Shown piece by piece: positions 1 to 9,593 of a stretch of DNA of 64,000 nucleotides. Each line of letters begins with the position of its first letter. The stretch's first letter is position 1. Below the pieces are notes generated by a model that searched no databases, was not told where the DNA came from, and worked only from the letters and a program-made list of their open reading frames with translations. Source of the DNA: Mycobacteroides immunogenum. GTDB lineage: Bacteria; Actinomycetota; Actinomycetes; Mycobacteriales; Mycobacteriaceae. The stretch is taken from NCBI RefSeq assembly GCF_001605725.1, contig NZ_CP011530.1:3596001-3660000 (forward strand), written 5' to 3'. The translations under genes and the position numbers were made by a program.

Positions 1-1
1 C

Positions 2-232
2 GGCGGCGTCTACGACCCACAACTGCACCTCGCCGAGGTCGTCCAGCCGGTGCTACGCAAGTGGCGCATCTTCGAACGCGACGACATCAACGGCGAGGGC
101 GAGTGGTATCGCGAAGACCTGGCCCGGATCATCGGGGACCTCAAGAAGACGGCCTCCGACTTCGAAGAGGTCAAGGTCAAATACCTAGAACGGCAGGCCA
201 GACGAGCCGAACGGCAGGCCGCCAGGGTGTAG
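2..232 (+). CDS. Acyl-ACP desaturase (DesA1-like), 3' end only
   Basis: Open from the left edge of the window to a TAG stop; 76 residues are visible. The visible part contains GGVYDPQLHL, PVLRKWRIFERDD and a Lys/Arg-rich tail ending QAARV. From memory this matches the C-terminal region of mycobacterial DesA1, a soluble di-iron desaturase that inserts a double bond into acyl-ACP for mycolic acid synthesis. The di-iron EXXH motifs would lie upstream of the window, so catalytic competence cannot be judged. The frame is fixed by the continuous match and by the stop. DesA1 versus another DesA paralogue is not certain. Confidence 0.82.
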   Translation, partial: GGVYDPQLHLAEVVQPVLRKWRIFERDDINGEGEWYREDLARIIGDLKKTASDFEEVKVKYLERQARRAERQAARV

Positions 233-263
233 CTCTCCCTCCTCCGTAACAGCGACGTGGGCA

Positions 264-280
264 AACGGCGATATGCCGTT
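264..280. terminator. Short hairpin between desaturase and SGNH gene
   Basis: A perfect inverted repeat: AACGGC at 264-269, a 5-base loop GATAT, then GCCGTT at 275-280. It lies 32 bases after the desaturase stop and about 50 bases before the next start. A stem this short with no T-run could be a weak terminator or an operator; the sequence does not decide between them. Confidence 0.35.
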
Positions 281-330
281 CAGTACCATTGATCGGGGCC
301 GTCTTCGGCCGGCGGGGAGGAGAGGAATTC

Positions 331-1188
331 ATGCGCGCGTTCAGGACGCTGTCGGCGATGCTCGGCCTCGTCGCGGCAGTAGCGGCAGTTGCCATCCCGT
401 CGACCGCCTCCGCCGAGCCTGTCGCCGGCGCACAGCTGGTCGCTATCGGTGATTCGTTCATGGCCGCGGGCTCAAATGCCGCGGCCATCACCGGCCCGGT
501 CGGCACCGCCTGCAACCAGGCCACGGACAATGTGGGGCATCTGGTGGCCGCGTCATTCCCACAGCTGACATTCGCCGATTACTCGTGCGTGGGCGCACTC
601 ACCACCGACGTCTACGCACCCTCGACCCGCGGCCCGCAAATCGTCGGGCTGTCCCCCGACACCAAGGTGGCGATCGTATCCATCGGCGGAAACGACGCGG
701 GTTTCGAGCAGATGGCCACCGACTGCCTGTTCGCGTTGAGCTGCCCGGCGGAGAAGAAGGCCCAGTTCAGTGCCAATGTGACCTCGGTTGCCCCGAAATT
801 GACGGGCGCATACGCCGCGATACGTAAGGCGGCACCGAACGCCAGGGTGTTCACCGTCGGCTACCTGCCGATACTGCCCCCGGACGCCAAGGGCTGCCTG
901 GTCGGGCTGATCAACACCCAAGAGACCATCAGCTTCCTCAATGGTCTGCAGCGGCAATTGAACGACACGATCGTCGCAGAGTCCGCCAGGGCTGGGTTCA
1001 CGCCAGTGATCCCCGCGACCAGCAGCGACCACAGCGTGTGTGCCGCCGACTTCCAGCGCTACGTGTCCATGACGGGCGCCGGTGCCGGCGATGAGGGAAT
1101 TCCCATGCACCCCACTGCCCCTGGCCGCCAGTACGTGGCCGAGCGCATCGCGATCGCTATGCGGTCCGCAGGAATTCAGGGCGCTTAA
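331..1188 (+). CDS. Secreted SGNH/GDSL-family esterase-lipase
   Basis: A 285-residue secreted hydrolase. The ATG at 331 is chosen over an upstream TTG because a strong ribosome site (GGGAGGAGAGG) ends 6 bases before it and the protein then opens with a clean signal peptide cleaved after ASA near residue 28. SGNH blocks are visible: GDS with nucleophile Ser42, Gly in SIGGND around residue 120, Asn121, and C-terminal HPTAPG with His260, so the triad and oxyanion residues appear complete. It probably acts outside the membrane on an ester substrate such as a lipid or acylated glycan; the substrate cannot be read. It converges with mnmA, overlapping it by 4 bases. Confidence 0.85.
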   Translation: MRAFRTLSAMLGLVAAVAAVAIPSTASAEPVAGAQLVAIGDSFMAAGSNAAAITGPVGTACNQATDNVGHLVAASFPQLTFADYSCVGALTTDVYAPSTRGPQIVGLSPDTKVAIVSIGGNDAGFEQMATDCLFALSCPAEKKAQFSANVTSVAPKLTGAYAAIRKAAPNARVFTVGYLPILPPDAKGCLVGLINTQETISFLNGLQRQLNDTIVAESARAGFTPVIPATSSDHSVCAADFQRYVSMTGAGAGDEGIPMHPTAPGRQYVAERIAIAMRSAGIQGA

Positions 1189-2255
1189 TCGCGCGTGATG
1201 ATGGCGCTGCCGAGCACCTCGTCACCCTCGGTGTCGGGGCGGTACAACACCACCGTCTGCCCCGGGGCCACACCGCGCAGGGCGGTGCGCAGCCGAACCT
1301 GAATCCGGTCGGTCCCGGGATCGACGATGGCATCGACCACCGATCCATGCGCGCGGACCTGCACCTGGCATTCGACCGGCTCGGTCGGCACGCGCCCGGA
1401 GGTCCAGACCACGGGCTCTCCGCCGAACTCCCAAATCTCAAGATCCTCAACGGTTCCCACCCGCACGGTGGCGGTCTCCGCGTCGATCGACGTGACGTAG
1501 CGGGGACGGCCATCGGCGGCGGGTCCGACCAGCCCAAGTCCCTTGCGCTGACCGATGGTGAATTCGTGCACCCCAGCGTGGGTGGCCAGCACGCTACCGT
1601 CGGCGTCCACCACATTCCCGCGGCGTACCCCGATGCGCGCACCCAGGAAGGCCTGGGTGTCGCCCGAGGGAATGAAGCAAATGTCGTGGCTGTCAGGCTT
1701 GTTCGCCACCAGCAGACCGCGCTGCTCGGCCTCAGCGCGGATGTCGGGCTTGGGACTGTCGCCGACGGGGAACAACGCCCGGCTCAACTGTTCCGGCGTC
1801 AACACTCCCAGCACATACGACTGATCCTTGTCCGCGTCGACCGCGCGGCGCAGCCGCCCGTCGTGCAGGCGCGCGTAATGACCGGTGGCCACCGCGTCGA
1901 AACCCAGCGCGATGGCCCGATCGGCCAGCGCCGCGAACTTGATCTTCTCGTTGCATTTCACGCACGGGTTCGGGGTGCGGCCCTCGGCGTACGCCTCGAC
2001 AAAGTCATCGATGACGTCCTCTTTGAAGCGATCAGCGAAATCCCAGACATAGAAAGGAATTCCGAGCATGTCGGCGACGCGGCGCGCATCGGCGGCGTCT
2101 TCCTTCGAGCAACAGCCACGTGATCCCGTACGCAGCGTGCCCGGCGCGGCCGACAACGCCAGGTGCACCCCGACCACGTCATGTCCGGCGTCCACCATGC
2201 GGGCGGCGGCCACCGACGAGTCCACTCCCCCGCTCATCGCGGCAAGCACCTTCAT
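1185..2255 (-). CDS. mnmA: tRNA-specific 2-thiouridylase MnmA
   Basis: MnmA adenylates and thiolates uridine 34 of Lys, Glu and Gln tRNAs, receiving sulfur from a cysteine desulfurase. The 356 residues match the family length. Visible motifs are the PP-loop SGGVDSS at 8-14, the catalytic Cys98 in NPCVKCN and the second cysteine Cys193 in HDICFI, equivalent to Cys102 and Cys199 of the Escherichia coli enzyme. The start has GGGAGG 6 bases upstream. Its ATG overlaps the stop of the cysteine desulfurase gene (ATGA), so the sulfur donor and acceptor are translationally coupled. It is homologous to Rv3024c. Confidence 0.97.
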   Translation of the reverse strand: MKVLAAMSGGVDSSVAAARMVDAGHDVVGVHLALSAAPGTLRTGSRGCCSKEDAADARRVADMLGIPFYVWDFADRFKEDVIDDFVEAYAEGRTPNPCVKCNEKIKFAALADRAIALGFDAVATGHYARLHDGRLRRAVDADKDQSYVLGVLTPEQLSRALFPVGDSPKPDIRAEAEQRGLLVANKPDSHDICFIPSGDTQAFLGARIGVRRGNVVDADGSVLATHAGVHEFTIGQRKGLGLVGPAADGRPRYVTSIDAETATVRVGTVEDLEIWEFGGEPVVWTSGRVPTEPVECQVQVRAHGSVVDAIVDPGTDRIQVRLRTALRGVAPGQTVVLYRPDTEGDEVLGSAIITRD

Positions 2256-3442
2256 GACCGGCCTCCCGCACTGGCCAAAGCGGCAGCACGCGCACGGGGA
2301 ACAGCGATATGCAGTGCCTCAAGCGCACGGTCCACATCCGAGGCAACGGAGGTGTGGCCGAAGGTGAAGCGCAGCGAGCCGCGCGCGGCCTGGGGATCGA
2401 TACCCATTTCGATGAGCACATGCGAAGGACGGGCCACACCCGCCGTGCAGGCGGAACCCGTAGAGCACTCGATACCGTTGGCGTCCAACAACATCAACAG
2501 GGAATCACCCTCACAGTCGGCGAAGGTGAAATGCGCGTTGCCCGGCAATCTGCCGCTGCCCGGCGCACCATTGAGCGTGGCACCCTCAATCTCGGTCAGC
2601 ACATGATCGATCAATGAATCCCGAAGTTCGGCCATTGCCACCGCCCCGTCGCACCGCTCGGAGACGGCCACGACGAGCGCCGTCGACATCGCCACGATGG
2701 CCGCGGTGTCGGGAGTGCCAGACCGGATATCGCGCTCATGCCCGCCACCGTGTAGCAATGGAACACAAGCGGTTTCGCGCCGCAGCAGCAGGGCTCCGAC
2801 CCCCATGGGGCCACCGAACTTGTGCGCGGCCACACTCATCGCCGACAGCCCGCTGAGCCCGAAGTCGACATCGAGCTGGCCGACCGCACCAATGGCATCG
2901 CTGTGCATCGGAATATCGAATTCAGCAGCGATGGAAGCTAATTCGCAAACCGGGTTGATGGTGCCGACCTCGTTGTTGGCCCACATCACCGTGATGAGCG
3001 CGACGTCGTCATGCTCGGCGAGGGCGGCGCGCAGTGCCCCGGGTGTCACGGTGCCGGCCTCATCCACCGGCAGCCAGGTGACCTCGGCGCCTTCGTGGTC
3101 GACCAACCATTGCACGGCATCCAGCACGGCGTGATGCTCCACGGCACTGGCGATGATGCGCCTGCGCCGTGTATCAGCGTCACGACGAGCCCAGTAGATG
3201 CCTTTGACCGCGAGGTTGTCGCTCTCGGTGCCACCGGCGGTGAAGATCACCTCCGACGGCCGTGCCCCCAGTGCCGCGGCGATCGACTCGCGCGATTCCT
3301 CGACCCGGCGGCGCGCGTCGCGGCCGGACCCGTGCAGAGAGGCGGCGTTCCCGGTCTGCGCCATGGTGGCAGCCATCGCCTCGATGGCAGCGGGGCGCAT
3401 CGGGGTGGTCGCGGCATGGTCCAGGTAGACCGATCGGGGCAT
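2252..3442 (-). CDS. iscS: Cysteine desulfurase IscS/NifS type
   Basis: A PLP-dependent enzyme that removes sulfur from L-cysteine for tRNA thiolation and Fe-S clusters. The start is placed at the ATG opening [14 protein letters not shown], where the family normally begins; an upstream in-frame start would add 20 unconserved residues. This gives 396 residues. PLP lysine Lys208 lies in AAHKFGGP, and the active Cys332 lies in [10 protein letters not shown], the extended loop of the IscS-like class. Its stop overlaps the mnmA start, matching the order Rv3025c-Rv3024c. No scaffold IscU gene is nearby, which favours a role centred on MnmA. Confidence 0.95.
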   Translation of the reverse strand: MPRSVYLDHAATTPMRPAAIEAMAATMAQTGNAASLHGSGRDARRRVEESRESIAAALGARPSEVIFTAGGTESDNLAVKGIYWARRDADTRRRRIIASAVEHHAVLDAVQWLVDHEGAEVTWLPVDEAGTVTPGALRAALAEHDDVALITVMWANNEVGTINPVCELASIAAEFDIPMHSDAIGAVGQLDVDFGLSGLSAMSVAAHKFGGPMGVGALLLRRETACVPLLHGGGHERDIRSGTPDTAAIVAMSTALVVAVSERCDGAVAMAELRDSLIDHVLTEIEGATLNGAPGSGRLPGNAHFTFADCEGDSLLMLLDANGIECSTGSACTAGVARPSHVLIEMGIDPQAARGSLRFTFGHTSVASDVDRALEALHIAVPRARAAALASAGGRS

Positions 3443-3526
3443 AACGCATCCAGGATAGCGGTCCGGTACCCACAGACAGATTCGGCGGAGAAGAGCAGAC
3501 ACCCTACCCGCGCGTGCGCACGGCCG

Positions 3527-4387
3527 TCAGGCCGCGATGGGCTCCGGGCGCTCCGGATGCTGGTGGCTGTGGATCTGCGGGATCCGGTCTCCGGCGCGCA
3601 CGGCCGCCTCACAACGTGCCGCCAGGTCACGACGGCTTTCGCCGGGCAGTTGCAGGCCTGCCACCTGAATGTGCGCCACGGTCATCCGGGTGGCGGTGAG
3701 CCGGCGAATGGAGGCCATCAGGGTGTCCTCGCCGACGTAGGCCGGCACTGTCGACAGCTCGCCATTGAGATGGTGATACGTGAGCCGCAGCGGCTGCACC
3801 GGCCGTTGCGCGTCGATAGCGGCCTGGAACATGGCGGGACGGAACGACCCGTAGGCACGGCCGCACCAGGTGGTGCCCTCGGGGAACGCCACCACCGTCT
3901 GGCCGGCCTCCAGCCGCGAGGCAACGGTGCCCACCACACGGGGCAGGGTGCGCAGGTTTCCGCGTTCGATCGGGATGACGCGCATCATCCGGGCGATAAC
4001 ACCCAGGCCCGGCCAATCGATCAGGTCCGCGCGGGCGACAAAAGAACCCGGCAGCACAGCACCGATGGCGAAGACGTCGACCCAAGACACGTGACCCGCC
4101 ACCACGAGGGAACCCCGGATGTCGCGAATCGGGCCGCCAGAAACCGAGATGCGAACACCGAGGCAGCGCAACATCAGCCGGCAATAGCCGCGCTGCCAGC
4201 GCACCCGTCCGGGAAGCGGAATCCCCAGCAGCGGCGCGAGGGTCAACAGTGTGATCGCCATGGCGATCCGCGTTGTGGTCCGGACGGTCCGGGTCAGCCG
4301 CCCGGGTTCGTCGATGGGATTGGCCCGCATGCAGCTATCGTCACAGGTCGCCTTGGGCAACCAGGCGTGAGCGTATTCGGGTGCCAT
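3527..4387 (-). CDS. PlsC-type acyltransferase (OlsA-like)
   Basis: A 286-residue member of the 1-acylglycerol-3-phosphate acyltransferase family, homologous to Rv3026c. The HX4D catalytic motif is at His99-Asp104 (GHVSWVD), and the substrate motif FPEGT is at 168-172. A hydrophobic segment around residues 40-58 probably anchors it to the inner face of the membrane. It begins 2 bases after the stop of the GNAT-type acyltransferase gene, so the two are very probably one operon. Because the partner resembles OlsB, an OlsA role (O-acylation of a lyso-aminolipid) is as plausible as phosphatidic acid synthesis. Confidence 0.85.
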   Translation of the reverse strand: MAPEYAHAWLPKATCDDSCMRANPIDEPGRLTRTVRTTTRIAMAITLLTLAPLLGIPLPGRVRWQRGYCRLMLRCLGVRISVSGGPIRDIRGSLVVAGHVSWVDVFAIGAVLPGSFVARADLIDWPGLGVIARMMRVIPIERGNLRTLPRVVGTVASRLEAGQTVVAFPEGTTWCGRAYGSFRPAMFQAAIDAQRPVQPLRLTYHHLNGELSTVPAYVGEDTLMASIRRLTATRMTVAHIQVAGLQLPGESRRDLAARCEAAVRAGDRIPQIHSHQHPERPEPIAA

Positions 4388-4389
4388 GG

Positions 4390-5271
4390 CTATTCCGATT
4401 CCGGCGACACCGACGTAGCGCCGATTTCTGAGGCTGCCCCAACCGATCTCAGCCGTTTCAGATAGCGCACATCGGCTTCGTTCTTGTTGAGCAGCGCCAT
4501 GAAATCGGCCACCCCGAAATCGGGGTCGTGCGCGGGCTCTCCGAGCACCTTGGCTCCGAGTCGCAGGTATCCCCGCATGAGCGCGGGGACCTGCACCTTG
4601 GCGGGCGGGACGATGTCGTCCAGGCCCATCCCGTCGACAACGACCGGGTTGTAGGGCCGCACCGTGTACTCGGGTGCCGCGGCATGGCGCTTCATCACGA
4701 AGTCACGCACGGCACGCACCTGGCTGCCGGGCGCTTGTTCGGGGCTGTCCTGCATGGGGACCGATACACATCCGGTGACGTAGGTGTAGTCGCAGCGATC
4801 CAGATAAGCCAGGATTCCTGCCCACATCAACAAGACCACCGCGCCGTTACGGTGATCGCCGCGCACCACGGCGCGGCCCATTTCCACCAGCTGAGGACGC
4901 AGCGAATCGAGTCCACTGATGTCGAATTCTGTTGCGCTGTAAAGTCCTCCGGCCGCGATCGCCCCGGGCGGAGGGAGCATCCGATAGCAGCCGACCACAT
5001 CACCCGAGGTGTCCTCACGCACCAACAGGTGATCGCAGTGCTCGTCGAAACGATCGGCGTCTCGCCCCTCGAAGGCCTCTGGGGTGCTGGCGAGCTGGAA
5101 GCCGGGCTCGCTGCTGAACACGTCGTATCGAAGCCGTTGCACGGCATCAATATCGGCGGGGTCATTCGACAGCAGCAGGGTGTAACGGGGACCCAGCGGA
5201 GCCTCCCCGTTCACCCCCGCTACCTCTGGCATGGACTGATCTGCGGCGATGAGAACTGACGCGGTACTCAT
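4390..5271 (-). CDS. GNAT-fold N-acyltransferase, OlsB/hemolysin-like
   Basis: A 293-residue protein related to Rv3027c. The segment LRYDVFSSEPGF (47-58) followed by FDEHCDHLLVRE is the signature I associate with the Acetyltransf_5 family, which includes OlsB, the ornithine-acyl-ACP N-acyltransferase. Further on, VEMGRAVVRGDHRNGAVVLLMW fits its acyl-donor core in outline. It is the first gene of the pair with the PlsC-type acyltransferase, 2 bases apart. I infer an acyl-ACP-dependent N-acylation of an amino acid or polyamine; the substrate is not proven. The start at ATG 5271 has no strong ribosome site. Confidence 0.78.
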   Translation of the reverse strand: MSTASVLIAADQSMPEVAGVNGEAPLGPRYTLLLSNDPADIDAVQRLRYDVFSSEPGFQLASTPEAFEGRDADRFDEHCDHLLVREDTSGDVVGCYRMLPPPGAIAAGGLYSATEFDISGLDSLRPQLVEMGRAVVRGDHRNGAVVLLMWAGILAYLDRCDYTYVTGCVSVPMQDSPEQAPGSQVRAVRDFVMKRHAAAPEYTVRPYNPVVVDGMGLDDIVPPAKVQVPALMRGYLRLGAKVLGEPAHDPDFGVADFMALLNKNEADVRYLKRLRSVGAASEIGATSVSPESE

Positions 5272-5428
5272 GACTGCGAGATTCGCCGAGCTATGCGGCG
5301 GAACGGCATCAGAAGCGTGTCGTGTCCATGCACGATCAGTTAATTGCGGCGTTCAGTACGCCAAATGTGTCCTTGCGGAAGTGAATCGGCAAAGCAAACA
5401 GGGCGCTAACACTCGCCGCCGACAGATG

Positions 5429-5809
5429 CTACGCAGGCACTCGCCGATCAGCTCGCTGTCGCAGTTCCTCCTCGTCTACCAGCACCAACATCGGCGCGCC
5501 GGGCTTGCACATCATGGTGACCACGAAGCGCAGCACCGCGTCGGGACGGTTGTTGGCATCCGAGTAGTGGATGACGTCGCCACCGGGCTCCCAGAACGCC
5601 TCGCCGGCCTTCACCACGCGCGGGGCTTCACCTTCGAGCTCGAAGAGCATCTCCCCCTCCACCACGTAACCGAAGGCGGGCCCACCCGGATGACGATGCG
5701 GTGGGGTGCCCGAACTACCCGCCGGCCACTCGATCTGCACCGTCATCACGTGGGCATCGGACGGGAGCACCGGCGGTGTCACGGATTGCAACACCGTCAG
5801 CGCACTCAT
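5429..5809 (-). CDS. Small single-domain cupin protein
   Basis: A beta-barrel protein of 126 residues from the ATG at 5809 (MSALTVL); an in-frame TTG at 5842 would add 11 residues and overlap the upstream gene by 19 bases. Neither start has a good ribosome site. The metal-binding region shows His38-x-His40 in PHRHPGG and a later His81 (DVIHYSD). The usual glutamate of cupin motif 1 is not in place, so metal binding may be altered. It follows the NmrA-type gene by 14 bases and is probably cotranscribed with it. Cupins of this size act in stress responses, catabolism or ligand sensing; no substrate is evident. Confidence 0.75.
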   Translation of the reverse strand: MSALTVLQSVTPPVLPSDAHVMTVQIEWPAGSSGTPPHRHPGGPAFGYVVEGEMLFELEGEAPRVVKAGEAFWEPGGDVIHYSDANNRPDAVLRFVVTMMCKPGAPMLVLVDEEELRQRADRRVPA

Positions 5810-5823
5810 CGGGTCGTTCGCGA

Positions 5824-6567
5824 TCACCGGCGAGCCATCCAATCGGCGAACCGGGTCGGCGCCAACACGCCGTCCTCACCGGTGACCAGGCTGTAGTCGT
5901 CCACGGGAGTACCGAAGTAGGTGGCACCGGCATCCACCACAACCGGCCTCTCGTCACCACGGGCGGCAAGAACTGCCTGCGCCATATCAGCAAACGAAAA
6001 CTTCTCGGGCCCACCGATATTGATGATGCCGTTGCGCGGCTGCGCCTCCGCCGCATGAGCAACCTGCGCCGAGACGTCGTCGACAGCTATCAGCTGAATC
6101 CTGGCGTCGGGCACCCGAATCTCATCCCCGACGACGAGGGTGTCCGTGATGGCCTCTGCGAATTCCTGAAACTGGGTGGCGCGCACGATCGTGTAGGGCA
6201 GGCCAGATTCGACGATGATCTGCTCCTGAGCCACTTTGGCACGCATATAGCCGCTGTCGGGCAGACCATCGGCCCCGACGATCGACAGCGCGACATAGTG
6301 CCCAACGCCATTCGTCTTGGCGGCGTCAACGAGATTGCGTGCGGAGGCGGTGAAGAAGTCCATAACCGGGCCGTCATCGAACGACGGAGAATTGACAACG
6401 TCGATGACCACATTCGATCCGGTCAGCGCATCCACCAAACCCTCGCCGGTCAATACATTCGCGCCCGAAGACAACGACGCCGCGACGACCTCATGGCCAT
6501 CGGCGGTGAGCAGCGAGACCACCCGCGATCCGATCTGGCCGGTAGCACCAACAACTGTGATTTTCAT
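5824..6567 (-). CDS. NmrA-like NAD(P)-binding SDR-family protein
   Basis: A 247-residue Rossmann-fold protein beginning MKITVVGATGQIGSRVV, with the nucleotide-binding GATGQIG at 7-13. The ATG at 6567 is preferred because an AAAGG site lies upstream; earlier in-frame codons would run into the divergent regulator. The body (LVDAAKTNGVGHYVALSIVG, MRAKVAQEQIIVESG) is typical of atypical SDRs of the NmrA/HSCARG type, which often lack a full Tyr-x3-Lys motif and act as redox sensors or oxidoreductases. It forms a probable two-gene operon with the cupin gene and is divergent from a LuxR-type regulator. Confidence 0.82.
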   Translation of the reverse strand: MKITVVGATGQIGSRVVSLLTADGHEVVAASLSSGANVLTGEGLVDALTGSNVVIDVVNSPSFDDGPVMDFFTASARNLVDAAKTNGVGHYVALSIVGADGLPDSGYMRAKVAQEQIIVESGLPYTIVRATQFQEFAEAITDTLVVGDEIRVPDARIQLIAVDDVSAQVAHAAEAQPRNGIINIGGPEKFSFADMAQAVLAARGDERPVVVDAGATYFGTPVDDYSLVTGEDGVLAPTRFADWMARR

Positions 6568-6585
6568 TGTGCGATTACCTTTCTG

Positions 6586-6599
6586 GTTACCCGAGTAAC
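6586..6599. promoter_or_regulatory. Palindrome GTTAC-N4-GTAAC upstream of the NmrA gene
   Basis: A perfect 5-base inverted repeat, GTTAC at 6586-6590 and GTAAC at 6595-6599, with spacer CCGA. It lies 19 bases upstream of the NmrA-type start in the divergent interval. It resembles the palindrome at 11505-11518 before etfB (both contain TTACCCG and AGTAA when read in the same direction), which may indicate a shared regulator. Confidence 0.45.
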
Positions 6600-6731
6600 G
6601 CTCGCAGGTCGACACCGGGCTCGAACCCTGGAAAGTCCGTAGTCGTTCAGCCGGGAAAACCAGTCGGTAAACTTCGGCCCTACTCATCAATTTCGGCGGA
6701 GCAGGTAATCAACAGCTATCCGGGATCGCAC

Positions 6732-9479
6732 TTGTGCGGTCGAACTCAAGAATGCGCGGCCCTGGACCGCTTGCTGACCGATGCCCGTTCCGGGCCCAGC
6801 CAGGTTCTCGTGCTGCGGGGCGAAGCGGGTGTCGGCAAGACGGCGCTGCTGAGGTATGCCCTCGGTAAAGCGTCAGGACTTCTCCTTGCCCGCGCGTCTG
6901 GCGTCGAATCGGAAATGGAACTGCCCTTCGCGGGACTACAGCAGTTCTGCGCCCCCTTTTCGAAGTATCTCGATGCGTTACCCGGCCCACAGCGCGAGGC
7001 GCTCGATATCGCATTGGGAACCACCAGCGGTCCACCTCCGGACCGCTTCCTCAGCGGGCTGGCGGTATTGAGCCTGTTGGCCGCGGCCGCCGAACACCAA
7101 CCGGTGCTGTGCGTGATCGATGACGCGCAATGGCTCGACCGGGTCTCCCTACAGACCCTCGCGTTTGTCACCCGGCGCCTGGGCGGTGAGCCGGTCGCCG
7201 TGCTCTTCGCGGTGCGCGGCGAGTCCGCCGACGAACTTACCGGGCTGCCCGAGTTCACCGTGCGCGGACTGCGCGCCGCCGATGCCGGCGCGCTGTTGGA
7301 TTCCGCGATTCCCGGACTCCTCGATGCACGGGTGCGCGACCGCATTGTCGCCGAGACCCAGGGCAACCCGCTGGCCCTGCTGGAACTGCCCAGGGATCTG
7401 ACCGCCGAGGAGCTTGCCGGTGGTTTCGGGTGGCCCGATAGCGGTCGCCTGACCGGGCGGATCGAGCAGACGTTCCTGCGGCGAGTCCAGCAACTCCCGA
7501 CTCAAACACAAACGCTAATGCTCACCGCGGCAACCGATCCGCTTGGCGATGTCGCGCTACTGGCGCGCGCGGCCGAGCACCTCGGAATACCGATGGACGC
7601 GATTGCACCTGCGGAAGCCGCCGACCTCGTGGAGTTAGGCACCCGAGTCCAGTTCCGCCATCCGCTGGTACGGTCGGCCATCTACATAAGCGCAAACCCA
7701 CTGGAGCGCAGACGAATCCACGCTGTGCTGGCCGACGCTACCGATCCGTCAACCGATCCCGATCGCCGAGCATGGCACCGCGCCCATGCGGCCGCGGGCA
7801 CCGATGAGACCATCGCCGCCGAACTGGAACAGTCGGCGAGCCGCGCCCAGGCCAGGGGCGGCGTCCTGGCCGCTGCCGCCTTTCTGCAACGCGCGACCGA
7901 GCTCACCGCGGAGCCGGCCGCACGAGGCTTACGAGCGCTGGCCGCGGCCCAATCCAAATACGACGCAGCAGCCTTCGATTCCGCCCGTGAGCTCCTCGGC
8001 GTTGCGGACATGGCTCCGCTCGATCCACTGGCGCGCGCCCGGGCCGCACGGTTGCGCGCAAAGATCGCCTTTGTGGAAAGCCGGGTGGGCGCTTACGGTT
8101 CCACGACGGTGTCCGAAGCCGCGATCGGCCTGCTGGACGCTGCCAGGGGGCTGGAAAACCTGGACGACAACCTGGCCCGGGAGACCTATCTGGATGCGGT
8201 CGGAGCTGCCATGTACGGCGGCCGGCTGTGTCCACGAGGCGGGGCCCTGGAGATCGCCGAGCCCGCCCGCCTTGCCCCCGCAGGATCGCGGCCGGAACGG
8301 CCCTCGGACCTTCTGCTCGACGGACTGGCGAAGCGAATCACCCACGGCGCCACGGCCAGTGCACAGGCGCTGCGCGATGCCCTCACCCTTATCAGCCAGG
8401 AAGCCGACCGTCCCCGGAACACCGACTGGATGCAGCAGGCCTTCCCGATCGCACTGGAATCGGCCACACATGAGATATGGGATGACGACATGTGGCATCA
8501 CCTCGCGACTCGCGCGGTGCACGTGGCCCGAGAAGTCGGTGCGCTATCGCTGCTGCCGGCAGCACTCATCTACCGCGCGGGCATGCACATCCACGCCGGC
8601 GAACTGGACGCCGCGGCGGAACTGGTCCACGAGGCAGACGCCATCTCGGCCGCCACAGGCCACGCACCGATCAGGTACCACTCCCTGGTTCTGGCGGCTT
8701 GGCGCGGCACCGAGCCTGATGCGATTCGGCTGATGGATGACGCTATGCGCGACGGCGCGGCCAGGGGCGAGGGCAGGCTACTCGGTGCGATGGGCTACGC
8801 GGCTGGTGTGCTCAACAACAGTCTGGGCCGATATGAGCTGGCTTTTCACGCGGCGCGAAGAGCTTGCGAACACGAAGATCTCGGGATGTACAGCTGGTGC
8901 CTTGTCGAACTGATCGAGTCGGCTGTCCGCTGCGGCGAGCACGACACTGCGACAAAGGCGCTGGACCAACTCGAAGAGCGCGCGCGGGCCGGAGAAACCC
9001 ATTGGTCCCACGGCATGGTGGCGCGCTCTCGCGCGCTACTCGCCATCGACGAGGACCCGGAGAACCACTACCGCGAGGCAATCCAACATCTCACCCGCAC
9101 AAGAATTTCCGTGCACCTTGCCCGTGCGCACCTGATATATGGCGAGTGGTTGCGCCGGTGCAATCGACGATCGGACGCCCGTACGGAACTCAAGGTGGCA
9201 CACGCGAGTTTCCTGGGCATGGGCGCGGCGGCCTTCGCCGAGCGGGCGGAGCGCGAGCTGCGCGCCACGGGCGCGAAAGTCCGAAAACGTTCCGCCAGTC
9301 CGCAGGAGGCGCTCACCGCGCAAGAAGCCCAAATCGCCCGCATGGCCGGCCAGGGGTTGACCAATCAGGAGATCGCCGCGCAGCTGTTCATCAGCTCGCA
9401 CACCGTCGAATGGCATCTGCGGAAGGTATTCACCAAGCGCGGCATCACCTCGCGCAGACAGCTGCGCGGCGATCGCTAG
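6732..9479 (+). CDS. Large ATP-binding LuxR-family transcriptional regulator
   Basis: A LAL-type regulator of 915 residues from the TTG at 6732. The only other start in frame is a TTG at 6567, which would add 55 unconserved residues and sit on the start codon of the opposing gene. The N-terminal ATPase has GEAGVGKT (Walker A) within 40 residues of the start and LCVIDDAQWLD (Walker B). The long middle is helical and repeat-like. The C-terminal 65 residues carry a LuxR helix-turn-helix (LTNQEIAAQLFISSHTVEWH). Such proteins activate transcription when a ligand is bound. It is divergent from the NmrA-cupin operon, a possible target. The gene ends before a strong hairpin. Confidence 0.88.
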   Translation: MCGRTQECAALDRLLTDARSGPSQVLVLRGEAGVGKTALLRYALGKASGLLLARASGVESEMELPFAGLQQFCAPFSKYLDALPGPQREALDIALGTTSGPPPDRFLSGLAVLSLLAAAAEHQPVLCVIDDAQWLDRVSLQTLAFVTRRLGGEPVAVLFAVRGESADELTGLPEFTVRGLRAADAGALLDSAIPGLLDARVRDRIVAETQGNPLALLELPRDLTAEELAGGFGWPDSGRLTGRIEQTFLRRVQQLPTQTQTLMLTAATDPLGDVALLARAAEHLGIPMDAIAPAEAADLVELGTRVQFRHPLVRSAIYISANPLERRRIHAVLADATDPSTDPDRRAWHRAHAAAGTDETIAAELEQSASRAQARGGVLAAAAFLQRATELTAEPAARGLRALAAAQSKYDAAAFDSARELLGVADMAPLDPLARARAARLRAKIAFVESRVGAYGSTTVSEAAIGLLDAARGLENLDDNLARETYLDAVGAAMYGGRLCPRGGALEIAEPARLAPAGSRPERPSDLLLDGLAKRITHGATASAQALRDALTLISQEADRPRNTDWMQQAFPIALESATHEIWDDDMWHHLATRAVHVAREVGALSLLPAALIYRAGMHIHAGELDAAAELVHEADAISAATGHAPIRYHSLVLAAWRGTEPDAIRLMDDAMRDGAARGEGRLLGAMGYAAGVLNNSLGRYELAFHAARRACEHEDLGMYSWCLVELIESAVRCGEHDTATKALDQLEERARAGETHWSHGMVARSRALLAIDEDPENHYREAIQHLTRTRISVHLARAHLIYGEWLRRCNRRSDARTELKVAHASFLGMGAAAFAERAERELRATGAKVRKRSASPQEALTAQEAQIARMAGQGLTNQEIAAQLFISSHTVEWHLRKVFTKRGITSRRQLRGDR

Positions 9480-9514
9480 GACTGCACACCGGGATCACCC
9501 CATAGACGCCGAAA

Positions 9515-9561
9515 GGGCTATCCAGGGCACTCGACGCGGTGGTCGAGGCGCTGGATAGCCC
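9515..9561. terminator. Bidirectional terminator between LuxR gene and etfA
   Basis: A perfect 11-base stem: GGGCTATCCAG at 9515-9525 and CTGGATAGCCC at 9551-9561. The loop contains a second stem, CTCGAC at 9530-9535 with GTCGAG at 9542-9547. It sits between two convergent genes, so it can stop transcription from both sides. There is no long T-run, as is usual in mycobacteria. Confidence 0.75.
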
Positions 9562-9593
9562 AATGGCGTACGTTCAGGCTCCGCGGAACCGAT

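Noticed and set aside
3011..4465. Long plus-strand frame opposite iscS and the PlsC-type gene
   Set aside because: It lies antisense to two genes with clear motifs, has no family features, and is explained by GC-rich codon structure on the other strand.
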